Below the pieces are notes generated by a model. The model ran no database searches. It saw only the letters and a list, made by a program, of their open reading frames with translations, and was not told the DNA's origin. From Scylla paramamosain (Eukaryota; Arthropoda; Malacostraca; Decapoda; Portunidae), in the NCBI RefSeq assembly GCF_035594125.1, contig NC_087178.1, positions 10,095,001 through 10,159,000 on the forward strand: a DNA stretch of 64,000 nt. The letters are read 5' to 3'. Position 1 is the first letter of the stretch, and each line of letters opens with the position of its first letter. Below, one piece after another: positions 27,066 through 39,790 of this stretch. The position numbers and the translations under genes were made by a program.

Positions 27066-27201
27066 CATACCAAAAAGCTGAAACTCATGAATAACACTTT
27101 TAATTTTGAAACAGAAATACCTTACCAAATGTGTGTAGAAGAAAAGTTTCTTACATACCAAAATGCTGGAACTCATGAATAACACTTTTAATTAAGAAAT
27201 A
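27066..27201 (+). repeat. Duplicated E-unit variant (copy 4)
   Basis: Fourth + orientation copy of the E/F partial duplication; the spacer has changed to TGTGTGTAGAAGAAAAG. Confidence 0.78.
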
Positions 27202-30200
27202 GAACAACCTTATTAAATGCCTGTGTTTTGAGTTTTTATTCACATTCTTAGTTACCAAAACCCCAAATTCCATGCAAAACTAGCTTTATGTGGGAAAAAA
27301 ATGATATTACCAGAAAAGTGTCTTTTGAGTGTTTTTGAGTGTGTTAGGCAATAACGCACTAAAAAGCAGGGTAATCACATTACATGGGAATAAAAACAAC
27401 TTTTACCAAGAACTTGCCTTTAAGTGTTTTTGAGCTCATTACATACTAAAACGCTAAAACGCATGCAAAACACCTTTTTTAGAGAGAATAAAATTACCAA
27501 AAATATATATTTTGAGGGTTTTCATCATGTTATCTATAAAAACGCTTAAATACATACAAACAACGTTATGTTTGCGAAACGAAAGGACATTACGAGAAAT
27601 GTGTATTATAAGTGTTAAGTTCCTTAAGTACCAAAAAGTTAAAACCCACAAATAACACTTTATTTAGAAACAAAGTAAGAAAATAAAAAAATAGGATTTT
27701 TTTTTTTTGTTATTCATCTTCATAGGTACCGAGATGCCAAAATTCTGGGAAAATTCAGGGCTATTATATGACAAAAGAAAATTATTAAAAATGTCAATTT
27801 TACCTTTTTTTCGGACTGTTATATACCAAACCATAAAGTGCATCGAAAGACTCCTATATGAGGAAATTATACGACCTTACCAGAAATCTGTTTTTTGAGT
27901 GTTTTTCAGCATATTAGGCACCAAAACGATAAATAATAAGGAACTCACTCTATATGAGAATCCAAAACAAAATTGCTCAAAACGTGTCTTTTCAGTGGTT
28001 TACGTAAAAAAACGTTAAAACGGATTGAAACCAACCAGTATCAAGAAATAGAAAAAATTACCAAAAAGGTATATTTTCAGTGTTTTTGAGCTTGTTACCT
28101 ACAAAAAACGAGAAAATTGATGCAAAGCACTCTAAATTAGAAAACAAAAGGACTTTGCAAGAAAAGTGTATAATGAGTTTTTTATTGTTCAAACAAACCA
28201 AAATGCAAAAAACACAAAAACTCGTGGATATGGAGTAGGTTCCTAGATACCAAAATGCTGAAACTCATAAATAACTTTCTTTATTGAGAAACAGAACAAC
28301 CTTACTAAATGCGTGTATTTTGAGTGCTTTTCACATTCTTAGTTACCAAAAATCAAAAATTGCATACAAAACCATCTTTATGTGAGAAAAAAATGACATT
28401 ACCAGAAAAGTGTCTTTTAAGTGTTTTTGAGCGTGAGAGGCAATAAAGCACTAAAAAGCAGGGCAATCATATTACATTGGAATAACACCAATTTATACCA
28501 AAAACTTGCGTTTAAGTGTTTTTGAGCTCCTAATATAACAAACCGCTAAAACGCATGGAAAACAAACTTTATGGAGAAACAGAATAACATTACCAAAAAC
28601 ATGTATTTTGAGTGTTATCTATAAAAATGCTTAAATACATGCAAAGAACATTATGTTTGGGAAACAAAAGGACATTACGAGAAACGTGTATTATGAGTGA
28701 TTTTTAAGTTCCTTAAGTACCAAAAAGCTAAAACCCACAAATAACACTCTTTATTTAGAAAATAAAGAAAATTGTTTCCTTATTCATCTTCATACTACCG
28801 AGATGACAAAATTTTGGGAAAATTCAGGGCAATCATATGATAATAGAATATTAACAAAAAAGTTAATTTCAGCTTTTTTTTCGGATTGTTATGTACCAAA
28901 TACCTAAAGTGCATGCAAAGCCTCCTATATGAGGAAATTAAACGACCTTATCAGAAATCTGTGTTTTGGGTGTTTTTTTTAGCATATTAGGCACCAAAAC
29001 GATAAATAATGAGGAACTCACTGTATATAGGAATCCAAAACAAAGTGACTGAAAACGTTTCTTCTCAGTGTTTTACTTAGAAAAACGCTAAAATGGATGC
29101 AAAGCAACCAATATCAAGAAATAGAAAAACGTTACTAAAAAGTTATATTTTGAGTGTTTTTGAGCTTGTTACCTATAAAAAAACTCGAAAATTATGCAAA
29201 GCACTCTATATTGGGAAAAAAAAGGACTTTGCAAGAAAAGTGTAAAATGAGTGTTTTATAGTGCAAAAGAACCAGAAGGCAAAAAACGCAAAATATCGTG
29301 TATATGGAGAGGTTTCCTAGATACAAAAATGCTAAACTCATGTATAACACTCCTAATTGAGAAACAGAAGAACCTTAATAAATGCGGGTATTTTGAGTGC
29401 TTTTCACATTCTTAGTTACCAAAACCCCAAATTTCATGCAAAAATAGATTTGTGGGGAAAAAAAAATGACTTTACCAGAAAAGTGTCTTTTGAGTATTTT
29501 GACCGTGATAGGCAATAAAGCACTAAAAAGGAGGGCAATCACATTACATTGGAGGAAAAAAAATTTTTACCAAGAACTTGCCTTTAAGTGTTTTTGAGCT
29601 CCTTATATACCAAAAGACAAAAAGGCATGCAAAACACTCTTTATGGTGAAAAAGAATAATATTATCAAAAACATGTATTTTGAGTGTTTTTGATCATGTT
29701 ACCAATGAAAACGCTTAAATACATGCAAAGAACACTATTTTTTGGAAACGAAAGGAGATTACGAGAAATGTGTATTATGAGTGTTTTTAAGTTTATTAAT
29801 TACCAAAAAGCTAAAATCCACAAATAACACTCTTTATTAAGAAACAATAAATAAATATAAAAAACATTTTCTTTCTTATTCATCTTCACAGGTACAAAGA
29901 TGCAAAAATTCGGGCAAAATTCAGGAAATTATGTGAAATAAGAACATTATAAAAAAGTTAAATTTAGCTTTGTTTTTTGGACTGTTATGTACCAAACCCC
30001 TAAAGTGCATGCAAAGCCACCTATATGGGGAAATTAAACATCTTTCCCAAAAAAACGGTCTTATGAGTGTTTTTCAGCATCTTACGAACCAACACGATAA
30101 ATAACATGGAAGTCAATCTATATGGGAATCCGAAACAAAATTACTGAAAACGTGTCTTTTCGCTGTTTTACACAGAAAACGCTAAAAAAGAATGGAAACC

Positions 30201-30310
30201 AACCAAAATGAAGAAATAGAATAACATTACCATAAAGGTATATTTTGAGTGTTTTTGAAATTGTTACCTACAAAAAACGCGAAAATAGATGGAAAGCACT
30301 CTATATAGGG

Positions 30311-30344
30311 AAGCAAAAGGCACCAAAAAGCATGTTAGGTACCA
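30311..30344 (+). other. Rearrangement junction D-to-B (copy 2)
   Basis: GAAGCAAAAGG of unit D is joined to CATGTTAGGTACC of unit B, as at 2,750. Reversed island 4 follows about 0.62 kb later. Confidence 0.8.
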
Positions 30345-30947
30345 AAACGATAAATAGTATGAAAGTCACTCTATATGGAAATCCAAAACAAAATTACCGG
30401 AAACATGTCTTTTAAAAAAATTACGTAAAAATCGCTAAAACGCATGCAAACTAACCAATATGAAGAAATAGAATAACATTACCAAAAAACTATATTTTGT
30501 GTGTTCTTGAGCTTGTTATATAAAAAAAAACGTGAAAATGGATGAAAAGCACTCTATATAAGGAAAAGAAAGGACATAACGAGAAACGTGTATAATAAGT
30601 GTTTTATAGTCTCACTAGAATCACAAGGCAAAAAACGCAAAAACTCGACTGTATGGAGAAGCTTCTAGGATACCAAAATAATGAAACTCATGAATAACAC
30701 TCTTAATGAAGAAACAGAACTACCTTACTAAATGCGTGAATTTTGAGTGTTTTTTTACATTGTTAGTTATCAAAACCACAAATTCCATGCGAAACTAGCT
30801 TTATGTGGGAAAAAAATTACATTACCAGAAAAGTGTCTTTGAATGTTTTTGAGCGTGTTAGGCAATAAAGCACTAAAAAGCAGGGCAATCACAATACATG
30901 GGAATAAAACCAACTTTTACGAAGAACTTGCCTTTTAGTGTTTTTGA

Positions 30948-31401
30948 CACGCATTTAGTAAGGTTGCTCTGTTTCTCAATTAAGAATGTTATTCATGAGT
31001 TTCAGCATATACACGATTTTTAACGTTTTTTGCCTTGTGTTTTTTTTGAACTATAAAACATTCATTATACACTTTTCTCGCAATGTCCCTTTGTTTCCCA
31101 ATATAGAGTGCTTTGTATCAATTTTTTGAGCTTTTTTTTGTAGGTAACAAGCTCAAAAACACTCAAAATATACATTTTTGGTAATGTTTTTCTGCTTCTT
31201 GATATTGGTTGGTTTGCATCAGTTTTAGCGTTTTTCTACGTAAAACACTGAGAAGACACATTTTCAGTAGTTTTCTTTTGGATTCCCACATAGAGTGAGT
31301 TCCTTATTATTTTTCGTTTTAGTGCCTAATTTGCAGAAAAACACTCAAAAGACAGATTTCTGGTAAGGTCTTTAATTTCCTCATATGGGACACTTAGCAT
31401 G
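30948..31401 (-). repeat. Reversed satellite island 4
   Basis: Reversed F-to-A3 segment with the shared edges: CTTTTAGTGTTTTTGA then CACGCATTTAGTAAGG on the left, TTAGCATG then a G unit on the right. Confidence 0.87.
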
Positions 31402-33062
31402 TTTTTTCAGTGATTATGAGCGTGTAACGCAATAAAGCAGTAAAAGTCAGGGCAATCTCATTACATGGGAATAAAACCAAATTTTACCAAGAACTTGCCT
31501 TTAAGTGTTTTTGAGCTCCTTACGTACCGAAACATTAAAACGCATGTAAAATACATTTTACGGAGAAACAGAATTACTCGTACATTACCAAATACATGTA
31601 TTTTGAGTGTTTTTCATCATGTTATCTATAAAAAAGCTTAAATACATGCAAAGAACCTTATGTTTGGGAAACGAAAGAACATTATGATAAACGTGTATTA
31701 TGGGTGATTTTTAAGTTCCTTCAGTACGAAAAAGTTAAAACAAACAAATTACACTCTTTAGAAAAAATAAATGAATAAAAAAATAATAAAATGGGATTTT
31801 TTTTTTTTGTTATTCATCATCATAGGTACCGAGATGCCAAAATTCTGCTAAAATTCAGGGAATTTATGTGGAAAAAAGAACATTATCATATAAGTTAATT
31901 ATAGCTTTTTTTTCGAATTCTTTTGTACCAAACCCTAAACAGCATGCAAAGCCACCTATATAAGGAAGTTAAACGACTTTACCAGAAACCTGTCTTCTCA
32001 TTGTTTTTCAGCATGTTAGGCACCAAAACGATAAATCATTTGGAAGTCAGTCAATATATGAATCCAAAAGAAAATTACTGAAAACGTGTCTTTTCAGTGT
32101 TTTACGTAGAAAAAGCAGATACAAAAAAGCAAAAAAAGCAGATACAAACCATCTTATATGAAGAAATAGAATAACATTACCGAAAAGATATATTTTGAGT
32201 GTTTTTGAGCTTGTTACCTACAAAAAATGCAAAAATGGATGTAAAAGCACTCTATATTAGGAAACAAAAGGACATTACGAGAAACGTGTATAATGAGTGT
32301 TTTATAGTTTTAAAAGAACCACAAGGCAATAAACGCAAAATCTCGTGTATATAGGGAAATTTCTTACATACCAAAATGAATAAATGCATGAATAACACTT
32401 TTAATAGATAAACAGAACTACCTTACCAAATTGTGTATTTTCAGTGTTTTTCCCATCGTTAGTTACGAAAATGCCAAATTACATGCGAAACTAGGTTCAT
32501 GTGGGAAAAAAAAATGATATTACCAGAAAAGTGTCTTTTGAGTGGTTTTTCAGCGTGATATGGAACAAAGCACTAAAAATAAGAACGATCATATTACATG
32601 GGAATAAAACCAACTTTTACGAAGAATTTTTTAACCCCTTATATACCAAACCGCTAAAACGCATGGAAAACAAACTTTATGGAGAAACAGAATAACATAT
32701 ACCAAAAACATGTATTTTTAGTGTTTTTGATCATGTTACCTTTAAAAACGCTTAAGTACATGCAAAGAACATTATGTTTGGGAAACAAAAGGACATTACG
32801 AGAAGCGTGTATTATGAGTGTTTTTTTTAGTTCCTTAAGTACCAAAAAGCTAAAACACACAAATAAATAAATAAATAAAATATAAAATAAAAAATAAAAT
32901 AAATATTTTTTTTTGGTTATTCATATTCAGAGATGCCAAATGCCAAAATTCCAGAAATGGAATGCCAGAGATGCCAAATTTCTGGGAAAATTCAGAATAT
33001 TATAAAAAAAATAATAATTTCAGCTTTTTTTTCGCACCCTAAAGTGCATGCAAAATTAAACG
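31402..33062 (+). repeat. HOR satellite block 6 (+ orientation), end of left arm
   Basis: Last + orientation HOR copies, I anchors near 31,615 and 32,730. A short local duplication (AAAGCAGATACAAA) lies at 32,112-32,150. The last 140 bp (about 32,925-33,062) are scrambled: GATGCCAAA occurs repeatedly in A2, and A3 has two internal deletions next to the orientation switch. Confidence 0.9.
32866..32915. repeat. A/T tract with AAAT repeats
   Basis: The A-unit tract expanded as AAAT and AAAAT repeats followed by a T run. It is the last such tract before the orientation switch. Confidence 0.8.
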
Positions 33063-33087
33063 ACCTTACCAGAAATCTGTTTTTTGA
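33063..33087. other. Head-to-head orientation switch of the array
   Basis: Left of this point A3 ends in + orientation (ATTAAACG); right of it A3 begins in - orientation (CGTTAAAT). The 25 bases between are the start of a + orientation B unit. The left copy of A3 carries deletions and the right copy resembles the HOR subtype at 46.1 kb and, inverted, at 10.4 kb. This looks more like a fusion of two different HOR subtypes than a fresh snap-back copy. An assembly join cannot be excluded from sequence alone. Confidence 0.85.
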
Positions 33088-33820
33088 CGTTAAATTCCCA
33101 AATAGGTGGCTTTGCATACACTTTATGGTTTGGTACATAACTCCAAATATTCTTTTTTCAACATAATTTCCCTGAATTTTGGCAGAATTTTGGCATCTTG
33201 GTACCTATTAACATGAATAACAAAAAAACTAAAAAGCTATTTTTTATTTTAATTTTTATCTCTATAAAAAGTGTTATTTGTAGGTTTTAACGTTTTGGTA
33301 CTTAAGCAACTTAAAAACATTCATAATACACATTTCTCGTAATGTCCTTTCGTTTCCCAAATATGGGGATCTTTGCATGTATTTAAGCGTTTTTATAGGT
33401 AACATGATAAAAAACACTCAAAAACACTTGTTTTTCGTGATGTTATTCTGCTTCTCCATAAAGGAGTGTTTTGCATGCGTTTTAGCGATTTAGTATGTAA
33501 GGAGCTGAAAAACACTTCAAGGCAAGTTCTTTGTAAAAGTTGGTTTTATTCCAATGTAATATGATTGCCCTGCTTTTTAGTGCTTTATTGCCTAACACGC
33601 TCAAAAACACTCAAAAGACACTTCTGGTAATGTCATTTTGTTCCTTCATAAAGCTAGTTTCGCATGCTATTTGAGGTTTTGCTAAGAATGTGAAAAAACA
33701 CTCAAAATACACGCATTTGGTAATGTTGTTCTGGTTCAGAATTAAGATTGTTATTCATAAGTTTCAGCATTTTGGTGTCTAAGAAAATTCTTTATATACA
33801 CGACTTTATGCGCTTTTTGC

Positions 33821-33844
33821 CTTGTATTTCTTGTGAACCACAAG
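33821..33844. repeat. Hairpin in E unit (copy 3, imperfect)
   Basis: Inverted counterpart of the 6,852 hairpin with loop TTGT; two arm mismatches (CTTGTATTTC against GAACCACAAG). Confidence 0.75.
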
Positions 33845-34049
33845 TTCTTTTGCCCGAATATAAAAAGACAATCATTATAGACGTTTCTCGTAATGTCCTT
33901 TTCTTTTCTTTTTTCTAGGTAACAAGCTCAAAAACACTCAAAATATACCTTTTTGGTAATGTTATTCTATTTATTCATATTGATTAGTTTGCATCCGTTT
34001 TAACGTTTTTCTACGTAAAACACCGAAAAAACACGTTTTCAGTAATTTT

Positions 34050-34082
34050 GTTTTCGATTCCCAAAGAATATTGCCAGAATTT
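34050..34082 (-). other. Rearrangement junction A2-to-C (copy 3, inverted)
   Basis: TTTTCGATTCCCAAAGAATATTGCC is the reverse complement of the join at 20,278. It lies about 220 bp from the hairpin at 33,821. Confidence 0.82.
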
Positions 34083-35808
34083 TTCCATCTTAGTACCTAT
34101 GAAGATGAATAACAAAAAAAATATTTTATTTATTTTTTTTCTCTATAAAGAGCTTTATTTGTGGGTTTTAACTTTTTTAGTACTTAAGGAACTTAAAAAC
34201 ACTCATAATACTCGTAATGTCCTTTCGATTCCCAAACATAAGTTTCTTTGCATGTATTTAAGCGTTTTTATAAATAACATGATCAAAAACACTGAAAATT
34301 CATGTTTTTGGTAATGTTACTCTGTCTCTCCATAAAAGGGTGTTTTTGCATGCGTTTTAGCGTTTTGGTATGTAAGGAGTTAAAAAAAAACCCTTAAAGG
34401 CAAGTTCTTCGTAAAAGTTGGTTTTATTCCCATGTAATATAATTGTTCGGCTTTTTAGTGCTTTGTTGCATATCACGCTCAAAAACATTCAAAAGACACT
34501 TTTTTGGTAATATCTAGTTTTTTCGTTTTTTGCCTTGTGGTTCGTATGAAACTATAAAACACTCATTGTACACGTTTCTCCTAATGTTCTTTTGTTTCCC
34601 AATATTGAGTACTTTCCATCCATTTTCGCATTTTTTCTAGGTAACAAGTTGAAAAACACTCAAAATATATCTTTTTGGTAAAGTTATTCTATTTCTTCAT
34701 ATTGGTTGGTTTGCATCCGTTTTAGCGTTTTTCTTCGTAAATCACTGAAAAGACACGTTTTTAGTAATATTGTTGAAATTGCTGAAAAACACTCAAAAGA
34801 CATATTTCTGGTAAAGTCGTGTAATTTCCCCATATAGGTGGCTTTGCATGCACTTCTGGGTTTGGTACATAATTCCGGAAAAAAGCTAATTTTTTTTTTT
34901 ATGTCCTTTCATTTCACAGACATAGGGTTCTTTGCATGTATTTAAGCGATTTTATAGGTAACATGATCAAAAACACTCAAAATACATGTTTTTGGTAATG
35001 TTATTCTGTTTCTCCATAAAGGGTGTTTTGCATGCGTTTTAGCGTTTTGGTATGTAAGGAGTTAAAAAAACATTTAAAGGCAAGTTCTTCGTAAAAGTTA
35101 GTTTTATTCCTATATAATGTGATTATTCTGCTTTTTAGTGCTTTTTTGCATATCACGCTCAAAACACTCAAAAGACACTTTTCTGATAATGTCATTTTTT
35201 TCCCACATAAAGTTAGTTTCGCATGTAATTTGGGCATCTTGGTACCTATGAAAATCAATATAAAAAAGCTATTTTTTTATTTATTTGTTTTTTCTTTATA
35301 AAGAATGTTATTTATGGGTTTTAACGTTTTGTTACTTAAGGAATTTAAAAACGGACCTAATACACGTTTTTCGTGATGTTCTTTCGTTTCCCATGTATTT
35401 AAGCATTTTTATAGATAACATGATCAAAAGGACTTAAAACACATGTTTTTAGTAATGTTTTTTTTGCCTGCGTTTCGGTTTGTAAGGAGGTCAAAAACAC
35501 TTCAAGGCAAGTTCTTGGTAAAAGTTGGTTTTATTCCCATGTAATGTGATTGCCCTGTTTTTTTTTTTTATAATTTATTTCCTAAAACGCTCAAAAACAC
35601 TCAAAAGACACTTCTGGTAATGTCATTTTTTTCCAACATAGATTCGCGTTCTATTTGGGGTTTTGCTAACTAAAAATGTGAAAAACACTCAAAATACACG
35701 CATTTGGTAGGGTTGTTCTGTTTCTCAATTAATATTGTTATTCATGAGTTTCAGCATATTGGTATCTAAGAAATTTCTTTATATACACGAATTTTTTGCG
35801 TTTTTTGC

Positions 35809-35832
35809 CTTGTAGTTCTTGTGAACCACAAG
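35809..35832. repeat. Hairpin in E unit (copy 4)
   Basis: Ten-base arms around TTGT with one mismatch; reversed counterpart of the 6,852 variant. Confidence 0.8.
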
Positions 35833-38800
35833 TTCTTTTGCTCAAAAATAATAAGACACTCATTATACACGTTTCTCGTAATGTCCTTTTGTTTCCCAAT
35901 AGGGAGTGCTTTGCATCCATTTTCGCGTTTTTTGTAGGTAACAAGCTCAAAAACACTCAAAATGTACCTTTTTGGTAATGTAGTTTTATTTCTTCTTATT
36001 GGTTGGTTTGCATCCGTTTAAGCGTTTTTCTACGCAAAACACAAAAAAGACACGTTTTCAGTAATTTTGTTTTAGATTCCCATATAGAGTGACGCATGTT
36101 ATTTACCGTTATGGTGCCTAACCAGCTGAAAAACACAGATAAGACAGTTTTCTGACAAAGACGTTTAATTTTCGCATATAGGTGGCTTTGCATGCACTTT
36201 AGGGTTTGGTACATAACAGCACGAAAAAAAAGCTAAAATTAACTTTTTTGATAATTGACAAATAATTTACTGAATTTTGCCCAAATTTTGCCAAAAACAT
36301 GCAAATTGTATGTTTTTGGTAATGTTATTCTCTTTCTCCATAAAGTGTGTTTTGCATGCGTTTTAGCATTTTGATAAAATTTATTTTATTGCCATGTAAA
36401 GTGATTCCCCTGCTTTTTAGTGCTCTATTCCCTATCACGCTCAAAAACACTCAATAGACACCTTTCTCGTAATGTCATTTTTTTCCCATTTAAAGCTGGT
36501 TTCCCATGCAATTTGGGATTTTGGTAACTAAGAATGTGAAAAGCACAAAAAATACGCGCATTTAGTAAAGTTTATCAATTAAGAGTGTTATTCATGAGTT
36601 TCAGCATTTTGGTATCTAGGAAACTTCTCCATATACACGAGTTTTTGCGTTTTTTGCCTTTTGGTTCTTTTAAACTATAAAACATTAATTATACACTTTT
36701 CTCGCAATGTCCTTTTTTTTCCCAATATAAAGTGCTTTTTTATCAAATTTCGCGTTTTTTTTTTATAGGTACCAAGCTCAAAAACACAAAATATATCTTT
36801 TTGGTAATGTTTTTCTACTTTTTTATATTGGTTGGTTTGCATTCTTTTTAGCGTCTTTCTACGTAAAACACTGAGAAGACACGTTTTCAATAATTTTGTT
36901 TTTGTTTGCCATATAGAGTCAGTTCCTTATTATTGATCGTTTTGGTGCCTAACATGCTGAAAAACACTCAAAACACAGATTTCTAGTAAGGTTGTTTAAT
37001 TTCCTCATATAGGAGGCTTTGCATGTACTTTACTGTTTGGTACATAACAGTCCGAAAAAAAGCTATCAACTTTTTTTTACAATATTCTCTTATCATATAA
37101 TTGCCTTAATTTTTCCCAGAATTTTGGCATCTCGGTACCTATGAAGGTGAATAACAAAAAAAAAAAAAAATAGTCCTTTTATTTATTTTTTTTATTTTTT
37201 TTTTCTAAATAACGAGTGTTATTTGTGGGTTTTAGCTTTTTATTACTTAAGGAACTTAAAAACACTCAAAATACACGTTTCTCGTAATGTCCTTACGTTT
37301 CCCAAACATAAGGTTCTTTGCATGTATTTAAGCGTTTTTATAGATAACATTATCAAAAACACTCAAAATACATGTTTTTGGTAATGTTATTCTGTTTCTC
37401 CATAAAGTTTGTTTTCCATGCGTCTTAGCGGTTTGGTATGTGAGGAGCTCAAAAACACATATTGGCAAGTTCTTGGTAAAAATTGGTTTTATTCATATGT
37501 AATGTGATTGCCCTGCTATTTATTACTTAATTGCCTAACATGCTGAAAAACAATTAAAACACACTTCTGGTAATGTCATTTTTTTCCCTTATAAAGCAAG
37601 GTTCGCATGCTATTTAGGGTACTGCTAACTAGGAATATGAAAAACACTCAAAATACATGCATTTGCTAAGGTCGTTCTGTTTCTCAATTAAGATTGTTAT
37701 TCATGAGTTTCAGCATTTTTGTATCTAAGAAACTTCTTTATATACACGAGTTTTTGCGTTTTTCTACGTAAAACACTGAGAAGATACATTTTCAGTAATT
37801 TTGTTTTGGATTCCCATATAGAGTGAGTTCCTTATTATTTATCGTTTTGGTGCCTAACATGCTGAAAAACACTCAAAAGACAGATTTCTGGTAAGGTCGT
37901 TTAATTTCCTCATATAGGAGGCTTTGCATGCACTTTAGGGTTTGGTACATAACATTCCGAAAAAAAAGGTAAAATTAACTTTTTTGATAATATTCTTTGG
38001 TTCATAAAATTTTCCTGAATTTTCCCAGAATTTTGGCATCTCGGTACCTATGAAGATGATAATAAAAAATTCCTATTTTTTTTTCTAGATAAAGAGTGTT
38101 ATTTGTGGGTTTTAGCTTTTTGGTACTTAGGGAACTTAAAAAAAAACACTCATAATCCAAGTTTTTCGTAATGTCCTTCTGTGTCCCAAACATAATGTTC
38201 TTTGCATGTATTTAAGCGTTTTTTAGAGATAACATGATAAAAAACACCCAAATTACATGTTTTTAGTAATGTTATTCTGTTTCTCCATAAAGTTTGTTTT
38301 GCATGCGTTATAGCGGTTTTGTATATAAGGAGCTCAAAAACATTTAAAGGCAAGTTCTTGGTAAAAATTGGTTTTATTCCAATGAAAAGTGATTGCCCTG
38401 CTTTTTAGTGCTTTATCGCCTTTCACGCACAAAAACATTCAAAGGACATTTTTCTAGAAATGTCATGTTTTCCCATATAAATCTGGTTTCGCATGAAATT
38501 TGCGTTTTTAGTAACTAAGAATATGAAAAACACTCAAAACTCACGAATTTGGTAAGGTTGTTCTGTTTCTCAATTAAGTGTTATTCATGAGTTTCATCAT
38601 TTTGGTATCTAGGAAACTTTTCCATATATACGTGTTTTTGCGTTTTTTGCCTTGTTGTTCCTTTGAACTATAATACACTCATTATACACTTTTCTCGCAA
38701 TGTCCCTCTGTTTCCCAATATAGAGTGCTTTGTATCAATTTTAGCATTTTTTTGTAGGTAACAAGCTCAAAAACACTCAAAATATACCTTTTTGGTAATG

Positions 38801-39627
38801 TTTTTTTTCTATTTCTTGATATTGGTTGGTTTGCATCCATTTTAGCGTTTTTCTACGTAAAACACTGGGAAGACACGTTTTCAGTAATTTTGTTTTGGAT
38901 TCCCATATAAAGTGAGTTCCTTATTTATTTATCTTTTTGGTGCCTAACATTCTGAAAAACACTCAAAAGACAGATTTCTTTTAAGGTCGTTTAATTTCCT
39001 CATATAGGAGGCTTTGCATGCACTTTAGGGTTTGGTATATACCAGTCCGAAAAAAAAAACTAAAATTAACTTTTTTGATAATTTTCTTTTATCATATAAT
39101 AGCCCGGAATTTCCCCAGAATTTTGGCATCTCGGTATCTATGAAGATGATTAACAAAAAAAAAAAATCCAATTTCTTTATTTTTTTTATTTATTTAGTTT
39201 TTTCTAAATAAAGAGAGTTATTTGTAGGTTTTAGCTTTTTAATACTTAAGGAAATTAAAAACACTGATAATACATATTTCTCGTAATGTCCTTTCGTTTC
39301 CCAAACATAAGGTTCTTTGCATGCATTTAAATACATATTTTTTGTAATGTTATTCTTTTTGTTCATAAAAGGTGTTTTGTATGCATTTTAGCGTTTTGGT
39401 ATGTAATGAGCTCAAAAACAGCTAAAAGCAAGTTCTTGGTAAAAGTTGGTTTTATTCCCATGTAATGTGATTGCCCTGCTTTTTAGTGGTTTATTGCCTA
39501 ACACTCCCAAAAACACTCGAAAGACATTTTCTGGTAATATTATTTTTTTCCCGAATGGAATTTGGGGTTTTGGTAACTAAAAATGTGAAAAACACTCAAA
39601 ATACAGGTATTTAGTAAGGTTGTTCTG

Positions 39628-39790
39628 TTTTTTAATTAAAAGTGTTATTCATGAGCTTCAGTATTTTGGTATGTAAGAAACTTCTCCAAACTACCTTACC
39701 AAATGTGTGTATTACACACATTTGGTAAGGTAGTTCTGTTTCTCAATTAAAAGTGTTATTCATGAGTTTCAGCATTTTGGTGTGGAAGAA
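39628..39790 (-). repeat. Duplicated E-unit variant (copy 5, inverted)
   Basis: The E/F partial duplication in - orientation: GTGTTATTCATGAG occurs twice about 100 bp apart, as in the + orientation copies. Between the two halves lies a perfect palindrome not present in the other four copies. Confidence 0.78.
39689..39735. repeat. Perfect 47-bp palindrome
   Basis: Two 23-base arms, starting AACTACCTTACC and ending GGTAAGGTAGTT, are exact reverse complements around one central T at 39,712. The arm is normal E/F boundary sequence, so a short reversed copy of it was inserted beside the original. It can form a 23-bp hairpin with almost no loop. Confidence 0.92.

Larger units (their letters stand above)
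25628..30947 (+). repeat. HOR satellite block 5 (+ orientation)
   Basis: HOR array with I anchors near 25,828, 26,411, 27,521, 28,616 (partial; GATCAT lost) and 29,688. A deletion near 26,118 shortens one copy. The duplicated E unit is at 27,066 and the D-to-B junction at 30,311. No genes seen. Confidence 0.92.

Noticed and set aside
33063..33087. A perfect giant palindrome around the centre
   Set aside because: The arms next to the centre belong to different HOR subtypes and island positions are not mirror-symmetric about 33,075, so it is an inversion of related blocks, not an exact palindrome.
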